A program made the position numbers and the translations under genes. From the NCBI GenBank assembly GCA_006386115.1, contig VFIW01000101.1, forward strand, positions 87,279-151,278: 64,000 nucleotides of DNA, read 5' to 3'. This stretch comes from Globisporangium splendens (lineage: Eukaryota; Oomycota; Peronosporomycetes; Pythiales; Pythiaceae). Below are positions 32,542 to 43,204 of the stretch, in pieces. The notes under the pieces were generated by a model. The model saw only the letters and a list, made by a program, of their open reading frames with translations. It was not told the DNA's origin and made no database searches. How positions within the stretch are numbered: position 1 is the stretch's first letter; every line of letters begins with the position of its first letter.

Positions 32542-33661
32542 GAAGCCTGCGGAGAGAAAGCGGTTATGAGGTCGTCGGTCTCTCTTTTTCACACGGAAGA
32601 ACGGACGGCATATCGCATCACGGCTGGACGACCTCGACCCTGTTATTTGTCAAAGCGCTGACGTGATTGCGGCTAAAGCATCTCCTGCTACAATTCATTT
32701 GCCTGTTTGTGACGATGAATACAGAGTGTTGAGCATGAATACTTGTATTAGTGAGTTGGTACTTGGTAAATGGATACCCTGATGAAAACGATTGTGAGGG
32801 TCTGGTGGCCAAGAGACGAGCGACCAGATGGATTTCTTTGGAGCACCTCTTCGACTGATTTGGAATTTGGTGCACGCAGCTTGAGTTCTTGAATTTCGGA
32901 TTCCACGCGCTGCGAGCCACACACTCGGAGTGAAGTTTGAAAGAAGAAAAGTATGATATGAAGGAGCAACCCAGTGTCGGGGTCTGTGGACACTGTGGAC
33001 CACGAAGCAATAGCTTTTCACGAGTGCATTTATAAAGAGACCCAGGCTTGGTTACAAGTTCAAACTTGTGCCAAAGGCTTGTGCATGGAATCGGATCTGC
33101 TGTTAGAAACGAGTCAGTTGGGAGATTGAGTTGACGGCGCCAAGCGTCTGTGTCGAGTCGTTGTTGTGAACGTGGTTGTGTGCCAATCTCATGTGCACTG
33201 CGCGTAATCGCGATTTTGCGGCGTGCAATGTGCTGTGTGTATGGGAAGTTGACGCAAGCCTCGTTTGGAAGTGTCATCCTCACAGCGAAAACGTTATGCA
33301 CATGGAGCTCATGTCCACAGGCTATGTAAAACAAACTCATGCACGATGGGAAATGCGTGGAGCGAGGATTTTGTGTCAAAGTACAACTCACAGCATCATG
33401 GCGATTGCGATGAGAGGAGTTTTACCACCGCATGCTTTTGTTGGGTGCAAAAGTGTCGGTGCTGAAGCGATCATTCCTTTTCACGCTATAATTTCGAAGA
33501 TGGAACCTTTTTTATGCTACTTTTTATACCCATCATGTTTTTCAGCTTTGTCCAAAATCTTCACACAAAGAAAGCTCTTTTTATGACTGCCAGTCTGTCA
33601 CAAGACCATTGCCCGACTATTCTGCTACATTCACAACTTCAACATTGTCACACTGATGCAC
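32542..33661. other. Spacer with a long but doubtful open frame
   Basis: A 257-codon minus-strand frame spans 32618-33391, but its composition is irregular, it has no domain and no promoter signal, and it overlaps nothing supported. I treat this stretch as non-coding. Confidence 0.5.
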
Positions 33662-33834
33662 TCATGCCTTTGACCTCATGACTACCTCGCGGAGCCTCTG
33701 GACGATGTCGACAGCGCGGGGACGCTCGCTTGGGTCCACGTGGACACACTTCTGCACGAGTGCGACGACATCTGGCGCCTCGTGCTGGAGCTGGAGCCGT
33801 CCGATGGACACCATGTGCAACATCGCGACGGATC
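33662..33834 (-). pseudogene. Inverted tail of a TKL kinase gene
   Basis: On the minus strand this reads AMLHMVSIGRLQLQHEAPD, then a CVHVDPSERPRAVD segment and QRLREVV before a stop. This is the C-lobe end of the first kinase group (compare LQMVSLGRL and DRPTA in the 37.2 kb gene). Nothing of the rest of the kinase precedes it. It abuts, head to head, the plus-strand kinase pseudogene starting at about 33835. Confidence 0.75.
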
Positions 33835-35214
33835 GTTCTCACCCAACTCGAACTCCTCATCGTCAGGTCGCGGCAATGGAGGCACCAACAGCGGTTCTGG
33901 GTCGAGGAATGCGACGGCGCCAATCAATTCCAGTGTTACTGGTAAGATGAAACGTGCTGATGACGACGTTTGAGCCTCGTGGAGGGAAGACCAACAAACC
34001 TTCACTCACTCATGCATATCTATTTACTCGTCGATGATCGCACAGAGAGCACGATCAGCATAGGTATGGTGACTGGTATCACTGGTGGGGTCGTCGTGCT
34101 CGTGGTCTTGATCGTGACGTTCATTGTCTGTCGCCAGCGACGACGACACAAGAAACCCCGAGCCACGATGTCGGACGATCTCCTTTTACTATCGAGTCCA
34201 TCAGAAGAAGATGAGAGTCGCAGTGGACCGTCCAAGCCGTTTACGTCTGCACGAGCTTGAGCGCGCTGAACGAGACATTGTAGGCGCCACCTTCGCATGG
34301 CGACCTCTGGGACGATGAAGCGATCATCGCTGTGCGGGTCCCGCGCGAGAAAGTGATCTCGCATGCGCTGGTCTCGCGAGGCGGATAAGGCGAAGTGTAC
34401 CGCGGTGTGTACAATGGTCAACCGGTGGCCGTCAAGATGCTGCTACCTGAGGCGCGCAAGGACGTGAACACAGATTGCCGCATTTCTCGCCGAGACTAAG
34501 CTGATCGCATCCTTGGAGCACGAACGAATCGTGCGCTTTATCGGCGTGGCTTGGGACTCGCTCACTGATCTGTGTGTGGTCTCGGAGTTCATGGAAGGCG
34601 GCGACCTGTGCGCACTGCTGGTCAAGTTTGAAGACGTCGACCACCGATCGCGCGGCTTTGACCACGACAAGATCAGGATCGCGATGCACACCGCGCATGC
34701 GCTGACGTACCTGCACTCGCTGCAGTCGATCGTGCTGCACCGTAATCTCAAAACCAAAAACATCCTGCTGGATATGAGTTTGAACGCTAAGTTGACGGAC
34801 TTTGGCGTCTCACGCGAACGAATCGATCACACAATGACCGCAGGCGTCGGCTCGTCGCTGTGGATGGTGCCAGAAGTGATGCTGGGTGAACGGACGATGA
34901 CAAAGCCGATGTGTTCTCCTTTGGCGTCGTGCTCTCCGAGTTGGATTTGCATCAACTGCCGAACGAGAACGCGAAGAAGTCAGGCTCTGGTCGTCGACGC
35001 ATCCCCGACACGGCTGTGCTGCAAATGGTATCTTTAGGGCGAATGCGAGTGCAATTCTCGGTGCATGCGCTTCCCGAATTGGTGCAGTTGGCGCACGCGT
35101 GCGTCGCCCTCGACCCTGCAGATCGACCGACGGCAGCCGACGGCCTCTACAAACCACAGCATCCTCATGGCCAGTCAAGAGAGACATGTTGCTGGTTTGC
35201 TGATCAACTCGTCT
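33835..35214 (+). pseudogene. TKL receptor kinase pseudogene (first group)
   Basis: Remains of a kinase close to the 37.2 kb gene. A Ser/Gly/Asn-rich linker (33835-33941) is followed by an intron-like gap (33942-34045, GTAAGA..CACAG), a membrane helix (GMVTGITGGVVVLVVLIVTF) with RQRRRHKK, and the kinase. Lesions: TAA at 34386-34388 where the Gly-loop Tyr codon should be; a one-base insertion near 34470; the catalytic HRD Asp replaced by Asn (AAT at 34744-34746); a one-base deletion near 34893, after which the reading continues in another frame ([13 protein letters not shown]); and a further frame break near the end. The signal peptide and ectodomain are absent, replaced by an inverted kinase tail. 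Confidence 0.9.
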
Positions 35215-37176
35215 GAGAAGCCACAGAGAAACTCAAGTAATCAAAGGCACGGGTTTACAGAGTACCGTGCGATTGTGTCGTCCAGGGGTAGCTTGATTAT
35301 TAACATATTATCCTGGGAGATATCCGAGAGGTCAACAGGGATTGTATTAGCCCGGGATCACTTTCTGCGAACATCGCAAATAGAGATTCTCGACCGAATG
35401 ATCACAATGATAGTCCGCTGATCACGTGATCGGCACAGCGAAATGCTGTCTTGTCGGCATCGCATGCTTCTCCCAATGTGCCGAAAAATAAGTTGTGTGT
35501 CCCATTGACGCACTTGTGTCTCCTTCGGATATTACTGTTGTACTGAAATAATGTCTGGGGTGTGCAGCGTTGGCTTGTTATTATAGCGCATCAAGTTGAC
35601 ACGCACGATATCACATCGAGCCACGGATAGCAGCAAAGACGCCGCACTCCACCGAGAAGAAGGTCGGAGCTCTCTTGGATCCATCCAGACGATTAGTGAA
35701 TCGCGAAAGATAGCCCGTGCGATCGAACCACAGAGCCAACGAACCAGCTGGCGGATCCCGCTCTGCACAAAAAGACACGCTTCAGTGAGTCCCATCGCAT
35801 CGAAAATGAGGCGTAGACGATTCAGATTGTAGTGTGCCAGTGCTCTCTTTCTCTCTCATTCTTCATTTTGCATTCGTCTGCAAGAAGCCCTTCGTCCCAA
35901 TCTCCAGCACAGCTACTGCCTTCCCGTCCACGCCGAAACACCATGAAGCTCATCCATTACGGCGTTTTGTGTGAAAAAAAACCTGTAAATGCATACAAAC
36001 AAATGTGAGCTCCTTTCACTCTTCATTCACCATAGAAACCGAGAAACGTTGGCCATTTTCAGGAACTCTTGAACTCGTGATACAGACGCATCGATCGTTG
36101 TCACAAGCACGGCCGATTTGTTCATGCACACAACTACCTCTGAGATCGTTTGGGTTTCTCAGGGAAGGAGCAGACGAAGCAGTCAACCAATGCTATGGAT
36201 GAGTCGTTAACGTTGAATGTTGCACTGTGCTTCAGCGTGTCAAGTGAGACTTTCCGCAATCCAGTCTCTCAGGCTGATGAGACTCGCAGCACCAACAAGG
36301 CGTTTCCACGCTCGACTTGTCAACTCGGGCAGTGGTATCACTATGTAGGTGCGACAGAAGCGTGACTCACGTGTGTGCGACTTGATGCAGGTGGCGCACA
36401 ACAGGATATTGGCAATATGATGTGTCCATCTGCAATGCGCGAAGCCCACTTCTCTGGAATGTTCATCCAGCGTTCTTTTGAGTACATGCACAAATATCCA
36501 TTGGTTTCGTTGCATGGGTAACAAATCTGGCGCTCTACCAGTGCAGATGACCGAGAGAGAGAGAGAGAGAGCAGTGGCGTTTCAGCAAGCGATGAGATGC
36601 GCAGTGGGTAGGTGAAATGAAAAAAGTAGCCTGCCCAATGGGTTCATCGACCAAGTCTCAGTGCTGATTGGCATCTCTTTATACTTGCTGGCACTTTTAT
36701 GATCCATTGCAGCTGACCACAAAAAAATCACAAGAGTCGGAATACCTATTGTACAGGGGTTCACTGAAGATAGCCAAACTACTGTACTGATGCCACACTT
36801 TGAGCAGCACTGCAACATCGAGTTCTATCACTTCAGGTATAAAGGTTCTTCTCTTTGCGATTCGCAATAAAGGTGAATTAGAAGGGGCTAATACGCACAA
36901 TAAGAAGGTAAATGAAGATTAATCGCTCGTGGCACTTTCTTGTGCATAGAGAGTCGGCTGAAACAACACTGAACGCCAAGTCTCTTCGCGATAACCTTCG
37001 TCAATTAATATCCATCTCAATATCTTCAACCTAATTTTGCCACATCCTATTTGAACGCCCATTCATGAACTCTATAGATGGATAATACTAAATTTCGTTG
37101 GTCATCAACAACGGGATCCAGTGTCTCTCCACACGAGTGATGACCACCATTTTCTGCCATCGCCAAATCCACCCAC
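35215..37176. other. Long gene-poor spacer
   Basis: About 2 kb with no supported gene. A (GA)n run lies at about 36553-36571. Short open frames show no domain. Confidence 0.5.
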
Positions 37177-37190
37177 CCACTCGACAATTT
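37177..37190 (+). promoter_or_regulatory. Inr+FPR-like core promoter of the elicitin-kinase gene
   Basis: CCACTCGACAATTT resembles YCAYTYY followed by CAWTTT, 25-38 nt before the ATG at 37215. Confidence 0.55.
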
Positions 37191-37214
37191 TCCACCACAG
37201 CAACTTTAGCGCCA

Positions 37215-39296
37215 ATGAAGGTAATGGCAATCGCCCTCGTCCACATCGTCGCGGCTCTGGGTCTCATATGCGCGTCAACCCAGGCCGAGTCAATGGCGTC
37301 GCTGTTGCCGTGTTCTGACCCCGTCTTCCAGGTTGCGTATGCGCACGTCGTGGAGCTTGTCGCTGCATGTGAGACCAAGAGCGACGTGCGCCTCGAGTTC
37401 CCGTTGACGATCTCCCAGGTCCAGACCATTTGCAGCACGTGTACGGACCTCGCGGAGCAAGTCAAACAGAAGCAACTCCCCGAGTGCGAGATGGACAAAA
37501 GCATGGATGTCGCCGCATTCGCAGTCGTGAGTGTCCAAACCTTCTATGAGGAGCTGTTTGCGTGCAGCAGTGTCAATGCCACTGCGTCCAAAGTGTCGGC
37601 GATGCAACGAGCGCTTGAAGTTGAAGCTGGTTCCTCCACGAACGGAGGCGTTCCCACGCCAACACCAACACCAGTGACCGTCACACCAAAACCAACACCA
37701 GCACTAACACCAAAACCAACACCAGCACCAGCACCAGTGACCGCCACACCGACACCAACACCAGTAATCGTCACATCAACACCAACACCAGCACCAGTGA
37801 TCGTCACACCGACACCAACACCAGCACCAGTGACCGTCACACCGACATCAACACCTACACCAGCACCAGAGACTGTAGCACCATCGCCGACATCAACACC
37901 TACACCAACACCGACAAGCTCTGATACTTTGGCTCCATCTCCGTCACCTAGCGGTTCTGAAAGCTCAACATCTCCAGTACCATCAGCAACTGAGAGCTCT
38001 TCAACGCCAACCACAACGCCATCTAGCAGCAGTAGCGGAGTCACAAGTAACACAACTCAAGCCAGCGGTTCACAAAGTAGATCCGACGTTCCGCTTGCTG
38101 ATGGTAACGAGGCTTCAGGTAAGAAGGTTGTCAGTGTGAAGATGATTGTGGGTTTTGCCGCTGGGATCGTGCTCTTGGTGATCCTCCTCGCGACTTTCGT
38201 TGTGTGTCGCCAGCGACAACGTTCCGAGTCAAAGCTGACGGAGACCTTGTTGAGTCCCCAGACCACCCAACAGGGATCATCTGTTCCCAGACAATCCACT
38301 AGAAACACTACTGACAGAAGTACCGATGCTGTGACCTCTGGTATCAGGACTGGAGGAGGAAGCATCACGTCGAACCCATCATCTCAACACCGGAGCCATC
38401 CATACCATCACCAGCAAGGTGAACTCTGGGAGGACGAAGCGATCATCGCTGTGCGGATTCCACGCGAGAAGGTGGTGGCCAGTATGCTGCTGTCACGAGG
38501 TGGGTACGGCGAAGTGTATCGCGGCGTCTACAACGATCAACAAGTCGCGATCAAGACGCTACTGCCCGACACGCGCAAGAACTTCAAGCAGATCAATGCA
38601 CTGCTCGCCGAGGTCAAGCTCATGGCGGAACTGGAACACGAGAGAATCGTGCAGTTCCTCGGTGTGGCCTGGGACTCGCTCACTGATCTGTGCGTCGTCA
38701 CCGAGTACATGGCAGGCGGGGACTTGCGTGCAACGCTGAACCGTTTCGAGGATGTCGAGCATCGTCCGCATGGCTTTGACCACGACAAAATCAAGATCGC
38801 GCTCCACATCTCCCACGCGCTGACGTACTTGCACTCGCTGCAGCCGATCGTGCTGCATCGTGACCTCAAGTCGAAGAACATCCTTCTCGATTCAGAACTG
38901 AACGCCAAGCTGACAGACTTTGGCGTGTCCCGCGAACGCATCGATCGCACCATGACGGCAGGCGTCGGGACGTCGTTGTGGATGGCGCCCGAGGTCATGC
39001 TCGGCGAACGGTATGATGACAAGGCTGATGTGTTTTCCTTTGGCGTCGTGCTGTCGGAACTCGACTCGCACGTGCTGCCGTACTCACACGTGAACGAGTC
39101 CAACTCGGGGCATCGCATCCCCGACACAGCGATTCTTCAAATGGTCTCTCTTGGTCGTCTGCGGGTCGAGTTTTCGCCGCACGCGCTCCCAGAAATGGTC
39201 GAACTGGCGCACGCGTGTGTTGCACTTCGCCCACGAGATCGCCCGACAGCTGCCGAAGTGCTCTACAGACTAAACTGCATTCTCAAGAGTGTGTAG
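37215..39296 (+). CDS. Elicitin-domain receptor-like TKL kinase (kinase E)
   Basis: 693 residues, no intron. The signal peptide is 1-24 ([20 protein letters not shown]). Residues ~30-120 form an elicitin-like domain with six Cys at 33, 52, 73, 76, 91 and 117; spacings 19-21-3-15-26 parallel the elicitin pattern 24-24-5-15-24. Elicitins bind sterols or lipids, so a lipid ligand is plausible but unproven. Next is a Thr/Pro-rich stalk of about 90 residues (PTPTP repeats), a Ser-rich stretch, a membrane helix ([20 protein letters not shown]) with RQRQR, and the kinase: [40 protein letters not shown]. All catalytic residues are present. It is the intact relative of the pseudogene at 33.8 kb and the best reference for kinases A-C. 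Confidence 0.92.
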   Translation: MKVMAIALVHIVAALGLICASTQAESMASLLPCSDPVFQVAYAHVVELVAACETKSDVRLEFPLTISQVQTICSTCTDLAEQVKQKQLPECEMDKSMDVAAFAVVSVQTFYEELFACSSVNATASKVSAMQRALEVEAGSSTNGGVPTPTPTPVTVTPKPTPALTPKPTPAPAPVTATPTPTPVIVTSTPTPAPVIVTPTPTPAPVTVTPTSTPTPAPETVAPSPTSTPTPTPTSSDTLAPSPSPSGSESSTSPVPSATESSSTPTTTPSSSSSGVTSNTTQASGSQSRSDVPLADGNEASGKKVVSVKMIVGFAAGIVLLVILLATFVVCRQRQRSESKLTETLLSPQTTQQGSSVPRQSTRNTTDRSTDAVTSGIRTGGGSITSNPSSQHRSHPYHHQQGELWEDEAIIAVRIPREKVVASMLLSRGGYGEVYRGVYNDQQVAIKTLLPDTRKNFKQINALLAEVKLMAELEHERIVQFLGVAWDSLTDLCVVTEYMAGGDLRATLNRFEDVEHRPHGFDHDKIKIALHISHALTYLHSLQPIVLHRDLKSKNILLDSELNAKLTDFGVSRERIDRTMTAGVGTSLWMAPEVMLGERYDDKADVFSFGVVLSELDSHVLPYSHVNESNSGHRIPDTAILQMVSLGRLRVEFSPHALPEMVELAHACVALRPRDRPTAAEVLYRLNCILKSV
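37655..37920. repeat. Coding minisatellite ([10 protein letters not shown] stalk)
   Basis: Imperfect units such as CACCAACACCAGCACCAGTGA encode the Thr/Pro/Val stalk of the elicitin kinase. Unit lengths vary, so the stalk is likely to change length between strains. Confidence 0.75.
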
Positions 39297-39538
39297 CTTC
39301 TCAATGTATCCCTTTCATTTGAGCCTTCGTACGAGAGCTCTTCGTGAAATGGTGCCACGCTATAGCAAAAAGTTATAGCAACAAACCAGGTGGAAGTGAA
39401 CTCTCGAAAACCATTTTGATTTATGCGATTGATATAGATGTCCGAAGACTGCCAGCTATCTCTCACGACGATCTCCGCCACTACATCTGACATACTGTGC
39501 TGATCGATCTTTTCTTGTCACTGTGTATGGAAATGCAT

Positions 39539-40594
39539 CTAGTTCTCGAGCACGACACGGTAGCGAACCTTGCCGTCGCGCACCTTCTGGAGACCCTCGT
39601 TGGCGCGACTCATCGGCAGCTTCTCGATGATCGGACGAACGTTCTTCTCCGCCGCGACCTCGAGCATATCCTTGATGTCAGCGATCGAGCCCATCTTGGA
39701 GCCGACAAACTTCTTGCCTTGCGCGACGACGAAGAATGGCGAAAACTGAACGCCATCGTTCGGCAAACCGAGCATGACGCACGTGCCACGCGAGCGCAAC
39801 AATGTCATGTACTGGTTGTACGGCATGTTGGTCGCGTCGGCCGTGATGAGCAACAAGTCCAGAGTGCCGGCGCTCTTCTTCGCATCTTCTTCGTTGCTGA
39901 GGTTGTAGAACTCAGCGGCGCCAAGCGCTCGGATCTCCTGCTCCTTGTTGTTCGAGCGCGAGAACGCGATGGGAGTGGCGCCCACGGCACGGATGAACTG
40001 GAGCGCCAAGTGGCCGAGACCACCGATGCCGATCACACCCACACGATCACCAGCCTTCACGTTGTGGGTCTTCAATGGCGTGTAGACGGTCACACCCGCG
40101 CACAACAGTGGCGCCGCCACGTCCGAAGGAATCACATCCGGGATCTTGAACGTGTAGTGCGACGACACGCGCACATAGTCGGCGTAGCCACCGTACGCCA
40201 TCGCACCATCCTCGTAATACGAGTTGTACGTGTACACAGCGCGACCACAGTACACATCATCGCCGTCAGCACAGTCGCGGCAGTTGCCGTCCTTGTTCAA
40301 GCACGCCCACGCTTGCGCGCCGACGCCGACACGGTCGCCGACAGCCAGGTGCTTGACGTCTTTGCCCGCGACGGTCACATGACCCACGATCTCGTGGCCT
40401 GCAACACATGGGTACGTGGTTGGACCCCAGCCGCTGTCCAGCGAGTGGATGTCCGAGCCACAGATGCCGCAGTGCGAGATCTTGATCTCTACGTCTTCGT
40501 CGCCCAGGACGCGGGACTCGTATTGCCACAGTTTGACTTCGCCAGCCTTCTCGAAGGCGGCGTAGGCGTTGACGGTTCTTGGAGCAGCAGCCAT
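39539..40594 (-). CDS. Zinc-dependent alcohol dehydrogenase, CAD-like (copy 1)
   Basis: 351 residues, no intron; ATG 40594 starts MAAAPRTVNAYAAFEKAGE. It is a medium-chain dehydrogenase: catalytic zinc site CGICGSD and GHEIVGHV, a structural zinc Cys group in CLNKDGNCRDCADGDDVYC, and the nucleotide fold GIGGLGHLALQF at about 181. After the second beta strand FSRSNNKE has Ser-Arg rather than an acidic residue, which suggests NADP(H). Length and motifs match the cinnamyl-alcohol/aldehyde reductase group (YahK-like), which reduces aldehydes to alcohols. The twin at 41566 differs by two residues (Leu/Pro near residue 23 and Val/Ala in PD(V/A)IPSD). An Inr+FPR element lies about 56-69 nt upstream. 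Confidence 0.95.
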   Translation of the reverse strand: MAAAPRTVNAYAAFEKAGEVKLWQYESRVLGDEDVEIKISHCGICGSDIHSLDSGWGPTTYPCVAGHEIVGHVTVAGKDVKHLAVGDRVGVGAQAWACLNKDGNCRDCADGDDVYCGRAVYTYNSYYEDGAMAYGGYADYVRVSSHYTFKIPDVIPSDVAAPLLCAGVTVYTPLKTHNVKAGDRVGVIGIGGLGHLALQFIRAVGATPIAFSRSNNKEQEIRALGAAEFYNLSNEEDAKKSAGTLDLLLITADATNMPYNQYMTLLRSRGTCVMLGLPNDGVQFSPFFVVAQGKKFVGSKMGSIADIKDMLEVAAEKNVRPIIEKLPMSRANEGLQKVRDGKVRYRVVLEN

Positions 40595-40649
40595 TGATGG
40601 TTGTTTCGAGTTGAGAGTCGAGTTGTTGTGATGGAGCACTGAGAAGGCG

Positions 40650-40663
40650 AATTGGATAATGAG
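40650..40663 (-). promoter_or_regulatory. Inr+FPR core promoter of ADH copy 1
   Basis: CTCATTATCCAATT on the minus strand, about 56-69 nt before the ATG. The same sequence precedes ADH copy 2, although the rest of the upstream regions differ. Confidence 0.75.
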
Positions 40664-41510
40664 TTGGAGCAGGCGTGGCGCCTGCCTTGTGGTGTTATTG
40701 AATACGATCGAGTTGCCTGCATACAGCCAAGATGGTTTTCTGCCGTCTGAGTGTCTGCAAACAGAGATGGGGTTTAATTTGCTGCGCTTGATCTCATTGG
40801 CTGAAAGCTGCGATGATGACGATTTTCACACCATCTGATCGTGATCTGATTGGCGGAGAACCTCGAAGATGACTCTATCTTGAAGCGATTGTGTCACGAC
40901 AGTCTGAGATACGAACAGACCCATTAGGATGCAAGTTTGCATTGCCATGTGCACAGTGCGTGTCATCATGTCCAGGCAGTTTATTCAGGTTCCATAGCTG
41001 TGACCTGCAAGCGAGTGCTAGTAAGTATTGTTAATAACGTTGGTGTGCGACACAACGAGGGAGATCAAGCACCATCATAAGTGCAGACTTGATGTTCAGG
41101 TGATACAGCGGAGCTAAGCTGTTGGACTGAAGCCACTATTTGGGGCTAAAGATGAAATGCATTCTTATTGACAGGATGCCTGTTTCTCGCATTAGTTAAC
41201 CATCCTTTTAGGGCAACTTTTCTAAACTCCCAAATGCTGAAGACTGCTCGTGCGGTATCACTGCGGTACTGCACGGCAGTCAGGCCGTCATGACATAATC
41301 GCTTTCTCAAGAGTCAACATCATCGCTCTCCACCAATCGCATCACGACCAGATGGCTTGACCACCGTGATCCTCGAAGCATTCCACCAACGAGAGCAAGC
41401 ACAGTCAATCTCTGTTTACAACAGACCCTCACGCACAGAAGCGAGCAGCTTGGCAGTGCTTAAAAGCAGGAGCACCATCTTCAAACCGCTCCACTAACTT
41501 CGTCGTTTGA
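40664..41510. other. Divergent promoter spacer between the ADH twins
   Basis: About 850 bp between the two initiator elements. It holds no gene. The two halves are not obviously mirror images, so the inverted repeat is limited to the coding regions and the core promoters. Confidence 0.6.
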
Positions 41511-41526
41511 CCTCATTATCCAATTT
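41511..41526 (+). promoter_or_regulatory. Inr+FPR core promoter of ADH copy 2
   Basis: CCTCATTATCCAATTT fits the oomycete GCTCATTYYNCAWTTT consensus at 14 of 16 positions and lies 40-55 nt before the ATG at 41566. Confidence 0.8.
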
Positions 41527-41565
41527 ACCTCCTCTTTGTTACCGCAACACCAAACCAAACCATCA

Positions 41566-42621
41566 ATGGCTGCTGCTCCAAGAACCGTCAACGCCTACGC
41601 CGCCTTCGAGAAGGCTGGCGAAGTCAAACCGTGGCAATACGAGTCCCGCGTCCTGGGCGACGAAGACGTAGAGATCAAGATCTCGCACTGCGGCATCTGT
41701 GGCTCGGACATCCACTCGCTGGACAGCGGCTGGGGTCCAACCACGTACCCATGTGTTGCAGGCCACGAGATCGTGGGTCATGTGACCGTCGCGGGCAAAG
41801 ACGTCAAGCACCTGGCTGTCGGCGACCGTGTCGGTGTCGGCGCGCAAGCGTGGGCGTGCTTGAACAAGGACGGCAACTGCCGCGACTGTGCTGACGGCGA
41901 TGATGTGTACTGTGGTCGCGCTGTGTACACGTACAACTCGTATTACGAGGATGGTGCGATGGCGTACGGTGGCTACGCCGACTATGTGCGCGTGTCGTCG
42001 CACTACACGTTCAAGATCCCGGATGCGATTCCTTCGGACGTGGCGGCGCCACTGTTGTGCGCGGGTGTGACCGTCTACACGCCATTGAAGACCCACAACG
42101 TGAAGGCTGGTGATCGTGTGGGTGTGATCGGCATCGGTGGTCTCGGCCACTTGGCGCTCCAGTTCATCCGTGCCGTGGGCGCCACTCCCATCGCGTTCTC
42201 GCGCTCGAACAACAAGGAGCAGGAGATCCGAGCGCTTGGCGCCGCTGAGTTCTACAACCTCAGCAACGAAGAAGATGCGAAGAAGAGCGCCGGCACTCTG
42301 GACTTGTTGCTCATCACGGCCGACGCGACCAACATGCCGTACAACCAGTACATGACATTGTTGCGCTCGCGTGGCACGTGCGTCATGCTCGGTTTGCCGA
42401 ACGATGGCGTTCAGTTTTCGCCATTCTTCGTCGTCGCGCAAGGCAAGAAGTTTGTCGGCTCCAAGATGGGCTCGATCGCTGACATCAAGGATATGCTCGA
42501 GGTCGCGGCGGAGAAGAACGTTCGTCCGATCATCGAGAAGCTGCCGATGAGTCGCGCCAACGAGGGTCTCCAGAAGGTGCGCGACGGCAAGGTTCGCTAC
42601 CGTGTCGTGCTCGAGAACTAG
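41566..42621 (+). CDS. Zinc-dependent alcohol dehydrogenase, CAD-like (copy 2)
   Basis: 351 residues, no intron, same motifs as copy 1 (CGICGSD, GHEIVGHV, GIGGLGHLALQF, RYRVVLEN end). The nucleotide sequence is almost identical to the reverse complement of 39539-40594, with about three differences that I could find (for example CCG/CTG at codon 23). The genes are transcribed away from each other. Near-identity at silent sites means very recent duplication or ongoing conversion, and the intact frames suggest both are used, possibly for dosage or different control through their different upstream regions. Substrate unknown; an aldehyde reductase role is inferred from the family. Confidence 0.95.
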   Translation: MAAAPRTVNAYAAFEKAGEVKPWQYESRVLGDEDVEIKISHCGICGSDIHSLDSGWGPTTYPCVAGHEIVGHVTVAGKDVKHLAVGDRVGVGAQAWACLNKDGNCRDCADGDDVYCGRAVYTYNSYYEDGAMAYGGYADYVRVSSHYTFKIPDAIPSDVAAPLLCAGVTVYTPLKTHNVKAGDRVGVIGIGGLGHLALQFIRAVGATPIAFSRSNNKEQEIRALGAAEFYNLSNEEDAKKSAGTLDLLLITADATNMPYNQYMTLLRSRGTCVMLGLPNDGVQFSPFFVVAQGKKFVGSKMGSIADIKDMLEVAAEKNVRPIIEKLPMSRANEGLQKVRDGKVRYRVVLEN

Positions 42622-43204
42622 GCGCCAAACCGTTGAAGTAGGACCAATAAAAAATGTGCGAAGTGTTTGTGTGCAGGGTTTGCAGACTCGGTCACTTTCA
42701 CTTCAACTGAGGCTTCCTAGTGAGTCGAATGTAATCTAGGTACAATGTCCTATTTTACATTTGAGAATGCTGAGGAATATACGGCACTAATGCAATTATT
42801 GCATGTCGACATGTGCAGCTCGTCCTGGGAGTGGGATGATCGAATGGAGGGCAGCCGAATAGAAGAACTATAACTGCAAGCAACGGAATTGCTGGCCAAT
42901 TTCCTCATTGCTTGCTCTCTCTTTCCCCGTGTGGACATGCTCTCTAAAGCGCGAAATTCTCAGTCTATTGTTGGCCACACTGCCTTGGGGGAGCCTCATG
43001 TGACGCAAAGTGCTACCTCGCTGATCTAGGTTGCTGGATTTGAGTCCAGATTTCGCAAATGATGCGTCTACTTCAAGCATATTCACGCTAAAGCGCCTGT
43101 GTTACGAGCATATCCCCAGTCACTTCGATCTGGAAGCATGGCGGAGTGCCATACGACGAGGTCTATCCAAAACAAAGAAGACTGCGAGACTCCATATCAT
43201 AGCC
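42622..43204. other. Spacer between ADH copy 2 and Myb-2
   Basis: About 580 bp between convergent genes. AATAAA-like sequence at about 42646 could serve as a polyadenylation signal. No gene seen. Confidence 0.5.

Noticed and set aside
32618..33391. 257-codon open frame on the minus strand
   Set aside because: Composition is unlike the GC-rich genes here, there is no domain, signal peptide or initiator, and several other frames are open in the same stretch.
39497..40597. 366-codon plus-strand frame opposite ADH copy 1
   Set aside because: Antisense shadow of the ADH gene; the same shadow appears opposite copy 2, and its Arg/His/Val-rich product has no domain.
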